A stretch of DNA of 64,000 nucleotides from Paralcaligenes ureilyticus. GTDB lineage: Bacteria > Pseudomonadota > Gammaproteobacteria > Burkholderiales > Burkholderiaceae_B. Below, piece by piece: positions 1-9,104 of this stretch. The notes beneath the pieces were generated by a model that had not been told where the DNA came from, searched no databases, and saw only the letters and a program-made list of their open reading frames with translations. How positions within the stretch are numbered: the stretch's first letter is position 1; every line of letters begins with the position of its first letter. A program made the position numbers and the translations under genes. The DNA lies in assembly GCF_004346225.1 (NCBI RefSeq), contig NZ_SMAJ01000003.1:248001-312000 (forward strand), written 5' to 3'.

Positions 1-1
1 C

Positions 2-312
2 GCGGCAGGCGTGGATGGGCTGGATATTGACCAGACATCCCGGCTCCTGGCCAACACGTGGCCCGGCATCCGGGAACAATTGCTATCAGGGGCGTGCCGG
101 CCTAGCCCGGTACGCCGGGTGATGTTTCCCAATCCGGACGGCGGCCAGCGCGAGCTGGGCATCCCGACGGTGACGGATCGGCTGATTCAGCAGGCGCTGC
201 TGCAAGTGTTGCAGCCTCTGCTCGATCCCACTTTCAGCGAGCATAGCTACGGCTTTCGGCCGGGACGGCGAGCGCAAGACGCGGTCCTGGCCGCTCAAGC
301 CTACGTACAGTC
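2..312 (+). pseudogene. Group II intron reverse transcriptase/maturase, N-terminal fragment
   Basis: The reading frame is open from the left edge of the window and encodes a peptide typical of the RT domain of LtrA-like group II intron proteins. It runs from VDGLDIDQ (about residue 1) through RVMFPNPDGGQRELGIPTV and TDRLIQQALLQVL to SEHSYGFRPGRRAQDA. An intact protein is 420-600 residues long, so only RT subdomains 1-2 remain here, and the gene begins outside the window. After about position 312 the homology ends abruptly and IS256 transposase sequence begins, so the frame that continues to 436 is chimeric. A C-terminal maturase piece of the same kind of protein lies at 33040-33303. Confidence 0.8.
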
Positions 313-1198
313 CGGTCATTGCGATGTACGCCCGGGGCATGACAGTGCGCGAGATTTAGGGCGACTTGGCCGAGATATACGCGGTGGATGTGTCGCCCGA
401 TCTGATCAGCCGTGTCAAGGACGCGGTGATAGGTGAGGCCGTGGCGTGGCAATCGCGCGCCCTTGAGCCGATGTATCCGGTGGTGTTCTTCGATGCGCTG
501 CGGGTGAAGATTCGCGAAGACGCGGTGTGCGCAACAAGGCTGTGTACCTGGCGCTGGGCGTGTTGCCCGACGGCTCGTGCGATATTCTGGGCCTGTGGAT
601 CGAGACCACCGAGGGGGCCAAGTTCTGGATGAAGGTCTTTAACGACCTGAAGACGCGTGGCGTGGAGGACATTCTGATCGCCGTCACAGACGGCCTCAAA
701 GGCATGCCCGAGGCACTCGAAGCGGTGTTTCCCGCGACGACACTCCAGACCTGTATCGTGCACCTGATTCGCAACAGCCTGGGCTACGCGGGCGGGAAGG
801 ATCGTGGAGCGCTGGCCGCCGCCCTCAGGCCCATCTACACCGCCGCCAGCGCCGAAGCGGCGCTCACCGCCTTTGAGGATGGTCCCCGGAACCAAAAGCT
901 GCCCACCGTGGCGGCGGCTTGGCACCGGGCCTGGGAGCGGGTCATTCCGTTCTTTGCCTTCCCCCGGCCGTGCGCCGGGGGATCTACACCACCTGCCATA
1001 GAGAGCGTGAATTCGAGGTTGCGCGAGATTCTCAAAACCCGGAGCCACTTCTTCAGCGATGAGGCCGCCTCCAAGCTGATCTGGCTGGCGCTGCGCAACA
1101 TCACCGCCAAATGGGGCGATCCGGCGCGGGACTGGAAAGAAGCGATGAATCAATTTGCCATTCTCTACGAAGAACGGTTTACCGTGGGCCTCGCGTAA
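313..1198 (+). pseudogene. IS256-family transposase, multiply frameshifted
   Basis: Homology starts at IAMYARGMTVREI, is broken by a TAG at 357-359 (a sense codon in relatives), continues as DVSPDLIS and FFDALRVKIRE, and then needs a frame change near 527 to continue as NKAVYLALGVLPDG, LQTCIVHLIRNS and LIWLALRNITAKWG. A compensating pair of frameshifts near 960-1000 replaces the expected VIYTTNAIES segment with out-of-frame residues. The IS256 family is a DDE transposase of about 400 residues; the N-terminal ~85 residues are missing here. It is not functional. Confidence 0.85.
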
Positions 1199-1310
1199 AA
1201 TGAAGACCGATTTTACCACCGCGCCGCTCGTCTCTGGCCTGAGAGGGGCCGACGGCGGCGCCGTGGAAAAGTCTCATCGTGCCTCATACACAAAAAAAAC
1301 TGACACCCCT
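313..1310 (+). mobile_element. IS256-family element, 5'-truncated and inactive
   Basis: The element lacks its left end and the first part of its transposase, which are replaced by group II intron sequence at about 312. The right end survives: about 90 bp after the transposase stop there is a terminal sequence ending in CTGACACCCCT (1300-1310), the usual type of IS256 end. No target duplication can be assessed because the left end is missing. Confidence 0.75.
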
Positions 1311-1360
1311 ACAGTGGGTGTGCGGCTGAACGGAACTGAATTGACCAGTTCCTCTTTCCC

Positions 1361-2956
1361 CTAGTCGAACGGAAAGAGGGCGGGATCCACGCCCCGGTGA
1401 TGAGAGCGGCGGATGCGTTCGCCCATTGCGAAAGCGAAGGGTGCGACGGCACACAATTGACGAAAAAGAACTTCGTCCATTTGAAGTCCCGCCCGCTCGA
1501 GCGAGTGCCGCACTAGCTGCTGGACGGAACTCGAAGTTTCCCCCACCTCTTCGTTTGTCGTGGAAGGAACGACGAGCGAGGTGGGCAAAGTATCAGCGGG
1601 TGGCGTACGTTTGTACCAGCCCGTCGCTTTCTCGTAAGCATGGGCAACACGCAAGACCCTCCAATCTTCAAATGGTCGCCCCGCGATCTGAATTGACAAG
1701 GGAAGGCCCTCGGTTGTGAAACCTGCGCAAACCGAAATGGCAGGAGCACCGGTCACACTGAATGGCGTGTATATGCTCGACACCTTCCATGCGTTTAGCA
1801 CTCGATACTCTCCCCGCAGGCGCGCAGGATTGCCTCCCGCGGTAAGGAGGACGTCGTATCGCTCGTATAAGTGCTTCATCTGGTCGAGCAGGCGCCGACG
1901 CTCGCGTTGCGCACAGATATAATCTACTGCGTCAAATAGACTACCGGCTAAAGTTTTGCTCAGAAACGCACTGCCATACTCGGTCATGCGAGCTTGAAGC
2001 TGTTCTACATGAACCGCGAAGATTTCACTTTCACCAATAACCCATTTGACATCGTTATACTCGCGTAGCGGCGCCATTCTTGCAGTCTCGACTGACGCCC
2101 CGCATTTGACAAGAACCTCAACCGCTGACTCGACAGCAGCGACTGCCGCGCAGTCCAACTGCAGATCATCCTCCCAAAAATGCCGTACGAGGCCCACACG
2201 TAGTCCACGCAAGTCCTGCGAAAGGTCGAGGCCAGAGCTGTGTGCGCTATCCGGATGAGGTTCATTGTGTCCCGTTAGCGCCTGCAGAACTAGTGCACAA
2301 TCTTCGGCCGTTCTGGCCATCGGTCCACAATGATCGAATGTGAATGAGTTTGTCATGACACCCGTTCGGTTGATCAATCCGTAAGTCGGCTTGAAGCCAG
2401 CTATACCAGTCGCCCCCGCAGGGATACGAATGGACCCGCCGGTATCGGTGCCAATAGCAAACGGCACCATTCGCGACGCAACCGCTGCCGCAGAACCGCT
2501 GCTCGATCCACCAGTCGCATAGTCAAGATGCCAGGGATTGCGTGGTTCCGGCCATGGCGTGTGCTCGGAGTGTCCACCATGGGCGTATTCAAACGTGGCT
2601 AGTTTGCCCACGAGAATAGCGCCTGCGTCATAGAGGCGCCGTACTAATATCGCATCTGCGCTTGGTACTCGATGCATCCCTACCTTTGAATGCCCCGTCG
2701 TTGGTATTCCAGCTGTATCAATAATGTCCTTCAACGCGAACGGCACGCCATGCAGGGGGCCACGCACCCTACCCAGCATCAGCTCCCTTTCAGCACTAGT
2801 TGCCTGCGCAAGCGCATGCTCCGGAGTCACTGTAATAAATGCACGGATGGTTGGGTTGAGATCGGTGATGCGTTCAAGCACGCTGCGCGTAAGCTCGACA
2901 GGCGACACCACTCGTTTACGAATCAAATCAGCTGCCTCGAAGACCGTGCACTCCAT
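1361..2956 (-). CDS. Amidase-signature hydrolase with C-terminal AtzG-like extension
   Basis: This 531-residue cytoplasmic amidase hydrolyses a C-N bond; its substrate is unknown. The amidase-signature triad is visible: Lys76 in GVPFALKD, the cis-Ser in GGSSSGS (149-155) and nucleophile Ser175 in [12 protein letters not shown]. The catalytic domain ends near residue 460 ([13 protein letters not shown]). A further segment of about 60 residues follows, predicted helical, ending in [13 protein letters not shown]; it resembles the small AtzG/DUF4089-type subunits that partner amidases such as AtzE. The other two amidases in this window instead have such a subunit as a separate upstream gene. The start at 2956 is ATG and no better start is visible. 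Upstream on the same strand is the 3' remnant of a Bug receptor, so the gene was probably once co-transcribed with an importer. The amidase call is firm; the extension assignment is an inference. Confidence 0.9.
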   Translation of the reverse strand: MECTVFEAADLIRKRVVSPVELTRSVLERITDLNPTIRAFITVTPEHALAQATSAERELMLGRVRGPLHGVPFALKDIIDTAGIPTTGHSKVGMHRVPSADAILVRRLYDAGAILVGKLATFEYAHGGHSEHTPWPEPRNPWHLDYATGGSSSGSAAAVASRMVPFAIGTDTGGSIRIPAGATGIAGFKPTYGLINRTGVMTNSFTFDHCGPMARTAEDCALVLQALTGHNEPHPDSAHSSGLDLSQDLRGLRVGLVRHFWEDDLQLDCAAVAAVESAVEVLVKCGASVETARMAPLREYNDVKWVIGESEIFAVHVEQLQARMTEYGSAFLSKTLAGSLFDAVDYICAQRERRRLLDQMKHLYERYDVLLTAGGNPARLRGEYRVLNAWKVSSIYTPFSVTGAPAISVCAGFTTEGLPLSIQIAGRPFEDWRVLRVAHAYEKATGWYKRTPPADTLPTSLVVPSTTNEEVGETSSSVQQLVRHSLERAGLQMDEVLFRQLCAVAPFAFAMGERIRRSHHRGVDPALFPFD

Positions 2957-3029
2957 GAGCGGGAACTCCTAGATGATATACAGTGCGGCATCCAAGCCGC
3001 TCGTAGTCTTTACAAATACTGTCGGTGCG

Positions 3030-3323
3030 TTACTCTACGCTAATATTAGCCTCCTCAGCGACTCGCTTCCATTTTGACAAATCATTGTCGAAAAATGTGC
3101 GGTATGCAGCAGGGGTGCTTCCTATGACAACGACATCTTGTTCACGAAGGTGCTTGACGATTTCCGCGTCAGAGACTGCTTTAGCTGCAGCCTTTGAAAT
3201 AGTGCTTATGATGTCAACCAGAGTACCCGAAGGGGCGTCCAAGTCATACCAGCCTAGCACATCGACATTTGGGTAACCCAATTCTGTCATGGTCGGTACA
3301 TCTGGAAGGACTTCCGCCCGGGA
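3030..3323 (-). pseudogene. Bug/TctC-family receptor, C-terminal remnant
   Basis: The last ~98 residues of a tripartite tricarboxylate transporter-type periplasmic receptor remain: EVLPDVPTMTELGYPN, GWYDLDAPSGT, a helix with KAAAKAV, then STPAAYRTFF and the C-terminal ISVE. This matches, segment by segment, the C-terminus of the intact receptor at 31514-32485, so the two are paralogues. About 230 N-terminal residues including the signal peptide are gone; sequence upstream of 3323 belongs to an unrelated gene on the other strand. It lies directly upstream of the amidase at 1361-2956. Confidence 0.85.
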
Positions 3324-3387
3324 TTTCCAGAAGTGAGCGCAAAAAATAAATCGTTTTACACCATCAAGGAGACGGATTGTTTCAGCT

Positions 3388-3722
3388 TTGACGATGTCAA
3401 TGTGAAGATTCATTCGAGCCTGGCTCCCAAGCCGAATGACACAGTCGTGACAAAGCATCGAGTAGGCGCCTTTGCCGGCACCGATCTCGACATGATTTTG
3501 TGCTCTAACAGTATCGACACACTATTGCTCGCTGGCATTGCTACAGGTGGTGTTGTGCTCTCGACGCTGCGTTACGCCGCAGATGCCGATTATCAGCTAC
3601 TAGTTATAGGGGACTGCTGCTCGGACAGCGATCCCGAGGTTCACAGTGTTTTGATAGATAAGGTCTTTCCTCGACAGGCCACTATAGTGTCATCTGACAC
3701 AATTATCGGTGCACTTGCCTAG
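3388..3722 (+). pseudogene. Isochorismatase-family cysteine hydrolase, C-terminal remnant
   Basis: Homology to isochorismatase-like hydrolases starts around VNVKIHSSLAPKPNDTVV, followed by KHRVGAFAGTDLD (the catalytic Lys region), LLLAGIATGGVVLSTLRYAA and SDPEVHSVLIDKVFPRQA. The N-terminal half with the catalytic Asp is missing, because the sequence upstream of about 3388 changes to unrelated DNA and then to the opposite-strand Bug remnant. It is about 110 residues long against a usual 180-230. This subfamily often has a Gly/Ser-rich GIAT(S/G)GVV turn where others have the catalytic Cys. It is non-functional. Confidence 0.75.
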
Positions 3723-3835
3723 ACCTGAGCAGCAGCGTGGCCGACTGCTGCTACCCTCATGCAAGTCACACAATCAGCAGGTGCAGCCAATCCGACAAAG
3801 TAAAGCATGTGTAGTCACGGAGTAACCATGATCAC

Positions 3836-4627
3836 TTACGAGATAATGGCGTTTCCCATAATGATTTTTCGCTCTATACGATCAACCGCCGACCGCATCA
3901 TCATGACAAGTTCGCTGCAACGTTTATCGGTAAGGCGTGGCGTGTGTATCACGACGCTAATGGCCGAGAATACCTGGCCTGCCGCATTGTGAAGTGGTAA
4001 TCCGATTGCAGAGAGTCCGACGACATCCAAATCACGTGAAAGCGCATAGCGAAGCTGGCTGGACTGGCGCACTGATTCCAATGCTAGCTCGTATGTTGTC
4101 AACCCATAGTGATGGAACCGGTGCGAGTTCTTTTTGACAATCAGCTCGGCCTCTTTCAGATCCATTCCCATGAGAAGCGCGATTCCGCTTGCGCCTATCC
4201 CTAACGGTCGGCGTCCGCCAACATCGTGAAGCATGGCTCGGGATTGGGCCGTACTGTCTTCGCGTGCCATGCAGACGAAGTCGAGCCCGCTGCGAACGTT
4301 CAGATAGACGGTTTCCTGGCTCTCTGACACCAGTTGACGCAGCGCGGGTTGGAAGATACTGCGAAAATCCGATCTGGCCGGTATGCAAAGACCAAGCTCA
4401 AAAATAAGCGGGCCCAGGACATAACGCTTGGTCACTTCGTCGTGGTCCAGCCATCTTTCCAGCAGGAGAGCCTTAAGCATACGATGCACCGTTGCGCGTT
4501 CGAGCTGGGTATGTTGTGCCAATTCGCTAAGGCGCACACCGTGTTGCCCTGCGGCGGCAACGTTCTGAAGAATGGTGCTGGCTCGCCGGATACTTTGCGT
4601 GCCGGCAACCTGATTTTCTGTCATCAA
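3836..4627 (-). CDS. IclR-family transcriptional regulator
   Basis: This 263-residue DNA-binding regulator has an N-terminal winged helix-turn-helix (about residues 13-75, with LSELAQHTQLERATVHRMLKA) and an IclR effector-binding domain (about 85-255, with RRPLGIGASGIALL and VGLSAIGLPL). It is divergent from the small-subunit/amidase/deacetylase cluster that starts at 4823, and the ~195-bp gap contains a perfect 8+7+8 palindrome at 4770-4792. It therefore probably controls that cluster in response to the amide or its product, and possibly itself. Translation may start at either of two adjacent ATG codons (4627 or 4624). The family assignment is firm; the target is inferred from position. Confidence 0.92.
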   Translation of the reverse strand: MMTENQVAGTQSIRRASTILQNVAAAGQHGVRLSELAQHTQLERATVHRMLKALLLERWLDHDEVTKRYVLGPLIFELGLCIPARSDFRSIFQPALRQLVSESQETVYLNVRSGLDFVCMAREDSTAQSRAMLHDVGGRRPLGIGASGIALLMGMDLKEAELIVKKNSHRFHHYGLTTYELALESVRQSSQLRYALSRDLDVVGLSAIGLPLHNAAGQVFSAISVVIHTPRLTDKRCSELVMMMRSAVDRIERKIIMGNAIIS

Positions 4628-4769
4628 CTTATTTCTTTCCGAGATTCGTTTTACCGCCAGAATATATGAGGATTATGTCACGATGTGGACTCTTTCTCAA
4701 TGTGTATCTGGACGCGCGAAAGCGACTCAATCATTATGTAAAAACAATGCTGCTGAGCCAATCATGCTC

Positions 4770-4792
4770 CTTGATATCGTAGAAATATCAAG
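4770..4792. promoter_or_regulatory. Perfect palindrome, candidate IclR operator
   Basis: CTTGATAT is followed by 7 bases and then ATATCAAG, a perfect 8-bp inverted repeat in the IclR/amidase intergenic region, 30 bp before the start of the gene at 4823. The flanks also mirror (CATG on both sides). Position and symmetry fit an operator; binding by the adjacent IclR protein is an inference. Confidence 0.55.
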
Positions 4793-4822
4793 CATGAGAA
4801 TTTTGATCTAAAGGATTTTGCC

Positions 4823-5035
4823 TTGGAACTGAACGCTGATTTTTTAAAATTGTATGAACAGGCTTTTTATGGGAGAGACATCCTGGCGATAAGGGCTGAG
4901 GAACTTGCTCAAGAGTTGCGTGCTCTTGTCGATGCCGCTGGTTTTCAAACAAAACTGCCAGGTTTTGAGGACTCACCTGACCGGTTTGCGGCAGCATTGG
5001 TTGATACGGCATGGGTTGGGAGAGCGCAGCGATGA
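4823..5035 (+). CDS. Small AtzG-like subunit preceding an amidase
   Basis: This 70-residue, probably all-helical protein starts at a TTG codon preceded by an AAAGG ribosome-binding site (about 8 bp upstream). Its stop codon overlaps the ATG of the following amidase in an ATGA arrangement (5032-5035), so translation is coupled. The pattern of a helix EELAQELRALVDAAG and an acidic/aromatic tail FEDSPDRFAAAL resembles the small AtzG/DUF4089-type proteins, which bind and stabilise amidase partners (established for AtzG with AtzE). I do not recognise a closer family, and the relationship rests on size, gene order and a loose motif match. Confidence 0.6.
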   Translation: MELNADFLKLYEQAFYGRDILAIRAEELAQELRALVDAAGFQTKLPGFEDSPDRFAAALVDTAWVGRAQR

Positions 5036-6474
5036 CAGTTGAATTAGTCGGACTGACTTTAGCCCAGGCGTCGGCAGGGCTGGACGAGGGACAGTTTTCG
5101 TCCATAGAACTGGTGACAGCCTGTTTGGATCGTATCGAGGCGTTCGGTTCGCAATTGAACTGTTTTGTCGAGATCGCAGCCGAAGAGGCCATGGCCCAGG
5201 CCACACTCGCTGACGAACAGCGAAAGCAGGGACAAAGTGATGGGCCGTTGCAGGGTATTCCTTTAGCCGTGAAAGACATGTTCTTCAACTCCGGAAAAGT
5301 GTCGTCAATGGGTTCGAGACTAGGTTCGAAATTTGTACCAACCACTACCGCGAGCGTACTTAAAAAGCTGGAAAGTGCAGGCGCGATATCGATCGGAACA
5401 TTGCATATGGCGGAATTTGCAGCCGGCCCCACGGGACAGAACGATTATCTAGGATTCTGCAAAAACCCTTGGAACCAGACTCATATTACCGGCGGTTCCT
5501 CCAGCGGCTCGGGTTGCGCGGTCGCGGCGCGCATGGTTTACGGGTCGATTGGTTCGGACACTGGAGGTTCGATACGACTGCCGGCTGGCATGTGCGGTGT
5601 CGTCGGCCTAAAGCCGACGCACGGCCTCGTCAGCCGTCATGGCGGAATGCCGCGCTGCTGGTCGCTGGATGTTTTCGGACCCATCGCCCGCACCGCTATG
5701 GATTGCGCATTGTTGCTGGAAGCCATCGAAGGTTTCGACCAAAATGATCCGGCAACCTATGTGGCCCATCGTCGCATCAATTCCGCGCGTTTGGGGAAAT
5801 CGCTAAAGGGGATTCGTGTCGGTCTGCCAGGAAACTGCTTTGCCTCGAATGCCGCACCCGAGGTGGTGCAAGCCTTGGACGATGTGCTTGATGTATTGCG
5901 CGAAGTCGGATGTACCGTTGTTCCAATCGATCTTCCACCTACAGAGCCCATCTATGCCTTGACCCAGATCGTAAACAAGGCGGAGGCAGCAGCTCTACAT
6001 TCAGCATGGCTTGCCGCCTATGGCGACGAGTACGGAATGTCCACCAAAACACGTATGGAGGCTGGTTTCTACATTCCAGCGACGCTTTATTTGTGGGCAT
6101 TGACGGCCCGGCCAAATATATTGCGTGGGTTTGTCGAGTCTGTCTTCACAAACGTTGATGTGCTATTGCTTCCGCTGCTTGCGCAGGAAGTGCCTGCCAT
6201 TGCCGACGTGGATTTGACAGTGTCGGGCGACGTGCCGGCGACTATTGACCGGATTACCCGCTATACACGCTGGGTCAGTTATCTCGGATTGCCTGCCATT
6301 GTCGCGCCTTGTGGGTTCTCACGCAATCGCTTGCCGATCAGCTTTCAATTGATGGGCCGCCCCTATTCGGAACAACTATTGTTGGATCTTGTACACCAAT
6401 ACGAGGGTATGACCGCATGGCATCGACGTGCACCTGCTTTGGAGGCTTTGCCGACAAGCCAGGAGGGTGGCTGA
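5032..6474 (+). CDS. Amidase-signature hydrolase
   Basis: This 480-residue cytoplasmic amidase has the signature triad Lys81 (GIPLAVKDMFF), GGSSSGS at 154-160 and nucleophile Ser180 in GSDTGGSIRLPAG. The start is placed at the ATG at 5032, which overlaps the stop of the upstream small gene; a longer frame from 5011 is possible but would bury that coupling. The protein closely resembles the amidase at 36992-38425 (shared GPTGxN, SRHGGMPRCW and GPIARTAMDCA blocks). It lies in a cluster with a deacetylase-like hydrolase and an MFS importer under a divergent IclR gene, which suggests uptake and stepwise hydrolysis of one amide-containing compound. The substrate is unknown. Confidence 0.93.
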   Translation: MTVELVGLTLAQASAGLDEGQFSSIELVTACLDRIEAFGSQLNCFVEIAAEEAMAQATLADEQRKQGQSDGPLQGIPLAVKDMFFNSGKVSSMGSRLGSKFVPTTTASVLKKLESAGAISIGTLHMAEFAAGPTGQNDYLGFCKNPWNQTHITGGSSSGSGCAVAARMVYGSIGSDTGGSIRLPAGMCGVVGLKPTHGLVSRHGGMPRCWSLDVFGPIARTAMDCALLLEAIEGFDQNDPATYVAHRRINSARLGKSLKGIRVGLPGNCFASNAAPEVVQALDDVLDVLREVGCTVVPIDLPPTEPIYALTQIVNKAEAAALHSAWLAAYGDEYGMSTKTRMEAGFYIPATLYLWALTARPNILRGFVESVFTNVDVLLLPLLAQEVPAIADVDLTVSGDVPATIDRITRYTRWVSYLGLPAIVAPCGFSRNRLPISFQLMGRPYSEQLLLDLVHQYEGMTAWHRRAPALEALPTSQEGG

Positions 6475-6530
6475 CGTAAGTTCAGTCATGATCCGGTAGG
6501 AGTCGTTTTCAACAAGATAGAGAGCCGCAT

Positions 6531-7415
6531 ATGCCAGATAACAACCCTCGCATTCCGTTCCAGCTGTCGTCCGAACGCCCGAAGCTCAAGGCGTTCAGAG
6601 GCAAGCCCATTATGGTGCACATCGTTGTGAATCTGGAGGTGTGGCCGTTTGGCCAGCCAATGCCACGCACGATACTGCAAAACCCGCATGGTAAATCGCC
6701 GGTTCCGGACATCGGAAACTATAGCTGGGTGGAGTATGGTCTTAGAACCGGCGTGCCGCGCCTCGCTCGAATTTTTTCGCAGCGGCAGTTACCAGTGACG
6801 AATATGATGAGCGCCTCATTTCCGGACTACTACCCGCGCTGTGCGGAGTTAGTACAGCACGCAGAGTGGGAGCTGGCCGGCCATTCATTGTTCCAGCGCT
6901 CGTTGCTTTACGACGAAAACGAAGAGGCTGTCATCGACGAAACACTCGAGAGACTCGAAAAATTCAGCGGCAAACGGCCGCGAGGCTGGTTGGGACCCGG
7001 TTTCGGCGAGAGCATGAATACACCTGATATATTGAGGAGCAAAGGAATTGAATTCATCTACGATTGGATGGTCGACGATACGCCCTGCTGGATGAGAACC
7101 AAGAATGGCCACTTGCTCTCGCTTCCCTATGCGCTAGACCTGAATGATGTGGTGATCTTTGCGCTTGAGCACCATTCGGCCGAGGAATACTACAAGCGGT
7201 TTCAGGACACTGTGGATTATTTTGCCTCGGAGCCACAGTCCCCTCCCCGTGTCATTACGATGGCACTACATCCACACATTATTGCGGTGCCGTACCGATT
7301 AGGTACATTCGAGCGCACGATCGACATGCTGCTGAAACGTGACGATACGGTTTTCGTTGTCGGCTCGCAAATCGCGGATTGGTACATAGAGCAGAATTCT
7401 GCTGAGCATGGTTAG
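6531..7415 (+). CDS. Polysaccharide-deacetylase/PuuE-like hydrolase
   Basis: This 294-residue NodB-fold protein belongs to the polysaccharide-deacetylase superfamily branch that includes PuuE-type allantoinases. Recognisable blocks are NYSWVEYGLRTGVPRLARIF, ELAGHSLFQ, RGWLGPGFGES and a final ALHPHIIAVPYR segment. Proteins of this branch are cytoplasmic, lack a signal peptide (none is seen here) and hydrolyse C-N bonds of amides or ureides rather than glycans. It lies 57 bp after the amidase, on the same strand and probably in the same operon, so it may act on a linked step such as ring or ureide cleavage. The exact substrate cannot be read from the sequence. Confidence 0.82.
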   Translation: MPDNNPRIPFQLSSERPKLKAFRGKPIMVHIVVNLEVWPFGQPMPRTILQNPHGKSPVPDIGNYSWVEYGLRTGVPRLARIFSQRQLPVTNMMSASFPDYYPRCAELVQHAEWELAGHSLFQRSLLYDENEEAVIDETLERLEKFSGKRPRGWLGPGFGESMNTPDILRSKGIEFIYDWMVDDTPCWMRTKNGHLLSLPYALDLNDVVIFALEHHSAEEYYKRFQDTVDYFASEPQSPPRVITMALHPHIIAVPYRLGTFERTIDMLLKRDDTVFVVGSQIADWYIEQNSAEHG

Positions 7416-7688
7416 AGCCCTTGCACTGCTTGCTACCAGATGGCGAAAAAACCAATACCGAATCTATTCCAACATATGGACGGTTTCTCGAATTCAGTTT
7501 GGACAACTAAAAATCGCTCGACCATGATTCACCCAATGTAGGGAATCGCGTATCACTATAGATCTCTCATCGAACACTTCAACAACTGCATTACATCGCT
7601 TGAACCGCTTGCAATCTGGCAAGTGATTGGTTTTTATGAGCTGGACTGCCGTCGACTAAGGATTTATTTTCATACGAGGGGATAACTG

Positions 7689-9104
7689 ATGAATACGCAA
7701 ACACATCCGCAACTTGGCGAGTTGGGTCAGGTGGAGGCCAATCTGTTGGCGCGACTGGACAATATTCCTATCACCCGGGGAATATGGACGATCATAGGTT
7801 TGGTCACTATGGTTTGGATAATCGAGGCATTCGATATCGGGATGATCGGATCAGCGTTGGTTTTCTTGAAGCAGACTTGGCCCCTGACATCCGCGCAAAC
7901 AGGAATGCTGGGCAGCGCAGGAACCTTTGGCATTGTAATCGGGCTGCTGCCCGCTGGGTGGCTTGCTGATCGTTATGGTCGTAAGAAGGTGCTGTTGGTT
8001 GGCGTAACGGTGTTTTCCGCTTTCACGTACTTTGGGGTCTTCACCACGAATATTAATCAGTTGGCCGTCCTGCGATTTGTCGCAGGCCTTGGCGAGGGGG
8101 CCGTCTTTACCGCGCCGTATCTCATAATCGCTGAATTCGTTAATAAGAAGCGTCGTGGCGAAGCAGTCGGCTGGGCGAATTTCCTGCTCACTGCGGCCTA
8201 TGTCCTGCCGAACGCCGCTGGCGTCTGGACGATGCATCGAGGATTCTCGGCGGCGCTGAGCTGGCATATCCTGTTCAGCATCGGCGGTGCGCTGATAATC
8301 ATCGTTCCAGTCTTGTGGCTATGGCTGCCTGAATCGCCAAGATTTCTGCTCAAGCGTGGTAAGGTCGATGAGGTGCGACGCATGATTGAGCGTTTCGAGG
8401 ACGAAGCCCGCCTGCCCCACGATACGGCGCTTACCAACGCCGATACACTGTCAGCGATCCAGGCTGCCGCTGATCGCAGATGGGGCTTTCGAGACTTACT
8501 GCGCCAACCGTACCTCAAACGCGCCTTCGTGTCTTATTGCGCGCTAGGTTCGCCCCTGGCTTTGTTTTACGCGATGCTGGTATATGGGCCGACGATATTC
8601 GCCCAAATGGGTTTTGGCAGTTCGAATTCACTCCTGTATGTTGGCTGCCTGCAAGTGGTATCTGGCTTTGGCACCATACTAGCGTCGTTCTGTAGCGACA
8701 GATTTGGGCGCCCGAAGACCCACGCTACATTCATGTTCATAGCCGCTGTCTGCCTGGTTCTGGTTGGCCTGCAACTGCCTACGCCCTTTATGATTGCGGC
8801 CGCCGTTATGGCATGGTTCTTCGGGCTGGGTGGATTTGCCATGTCGAAGCTGTACATGTCTGAGCAGTTTCCCACGCAACTCCGAGCGACCGGCGCGGCT
8901 ACGGGCGAAGTAGTCACGCGTTTTCTGCTGGGAGTGGTGATGGTGTATTACATTCCTGCGCTGCTGAAAGTCCTTCACGCGCAGGGTTTGTTCATGATTT
9001 TTGGCCTGGCTATGGCTTTGCTGGTCTTGCCTCTATTGCTGGTCGGTATCGAAACGGCCGGCAGGAGCGTGGAAGAGACCGGCAAGGATGGGATCCTCAG
9101 TTAA
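7689..9104 (+). CDS. MFS transporter, 12 TM
   Basis: This 471-residue inner-membrane major facilitator has about 12 hydrophobic segments. The motif-A loop GWLADRYGRKKV lies between TM2 and TM3, an LPESPRFLLKRGK segment after TM6 begins the central loop, and a second motif-A-like DRFGRPK follows TM8. This pattern is typical of the metabolite:H+ symporters that import aromatic acids and small organic acids. A GAGGGGA ribosome-binding site precedes the ATG. It lies 273 bp after the deacetylase-like gene and likely imports the substrate or intermediate for the amidase cluster. Confidence 0.92.
   Translation: MNTQTHPQLGELGQVEANLLARLDNIPITRGIWTIIGLVTMVWIIEAFDIGMIGSALVFLKQTWPLTSAQTGMLGSAGTFGIVIGLLPAGWLADRYGRKKVLLVGVTVFSAFTYFGVFTTNINQLAVLRFVAGLGEGAVFTAPYLIIAEFVNKKRRGEAVGWANFLLTAAYVLPNAAGVWTMHRGFSAALSWHILFSIGGALIIIVPVLWLWLPESPRFLLKRGKVDEVRRMIERFEDEARLPHDTALTNADTLSAIQAAADRRWGFRDLLRQPYLKRAFVSYCALGSPLALFYAMLVYGPTIFAQMGFGSSNSLLYVGCLQVVSGFGTILASFCSDRFGRPKTHATFMFIAAVCLVLVGLQLPTPFMIAAAVMAWFFGLGGFAMSKLYMSEQFPTQLRATGAATGEVVTRFLLGVVMVYYIPALLKVLHAQGLFMIFGLAMALLVLPLLLVGIETAGRSVEETGKDGILS

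Noticed and set aside
356-1219. Minus-strand open frame of 287 codons across the IS256 element
   Set aside because: It is antisense to transposase codons in GC-rich DNA and has no family signal.
5011-5034. Upstream start of the second amidase at 5011
   Set aside because: It would overlap the small gene by eight codons and has no better ribosome-binding site than the ATGA overlap start at 5032.
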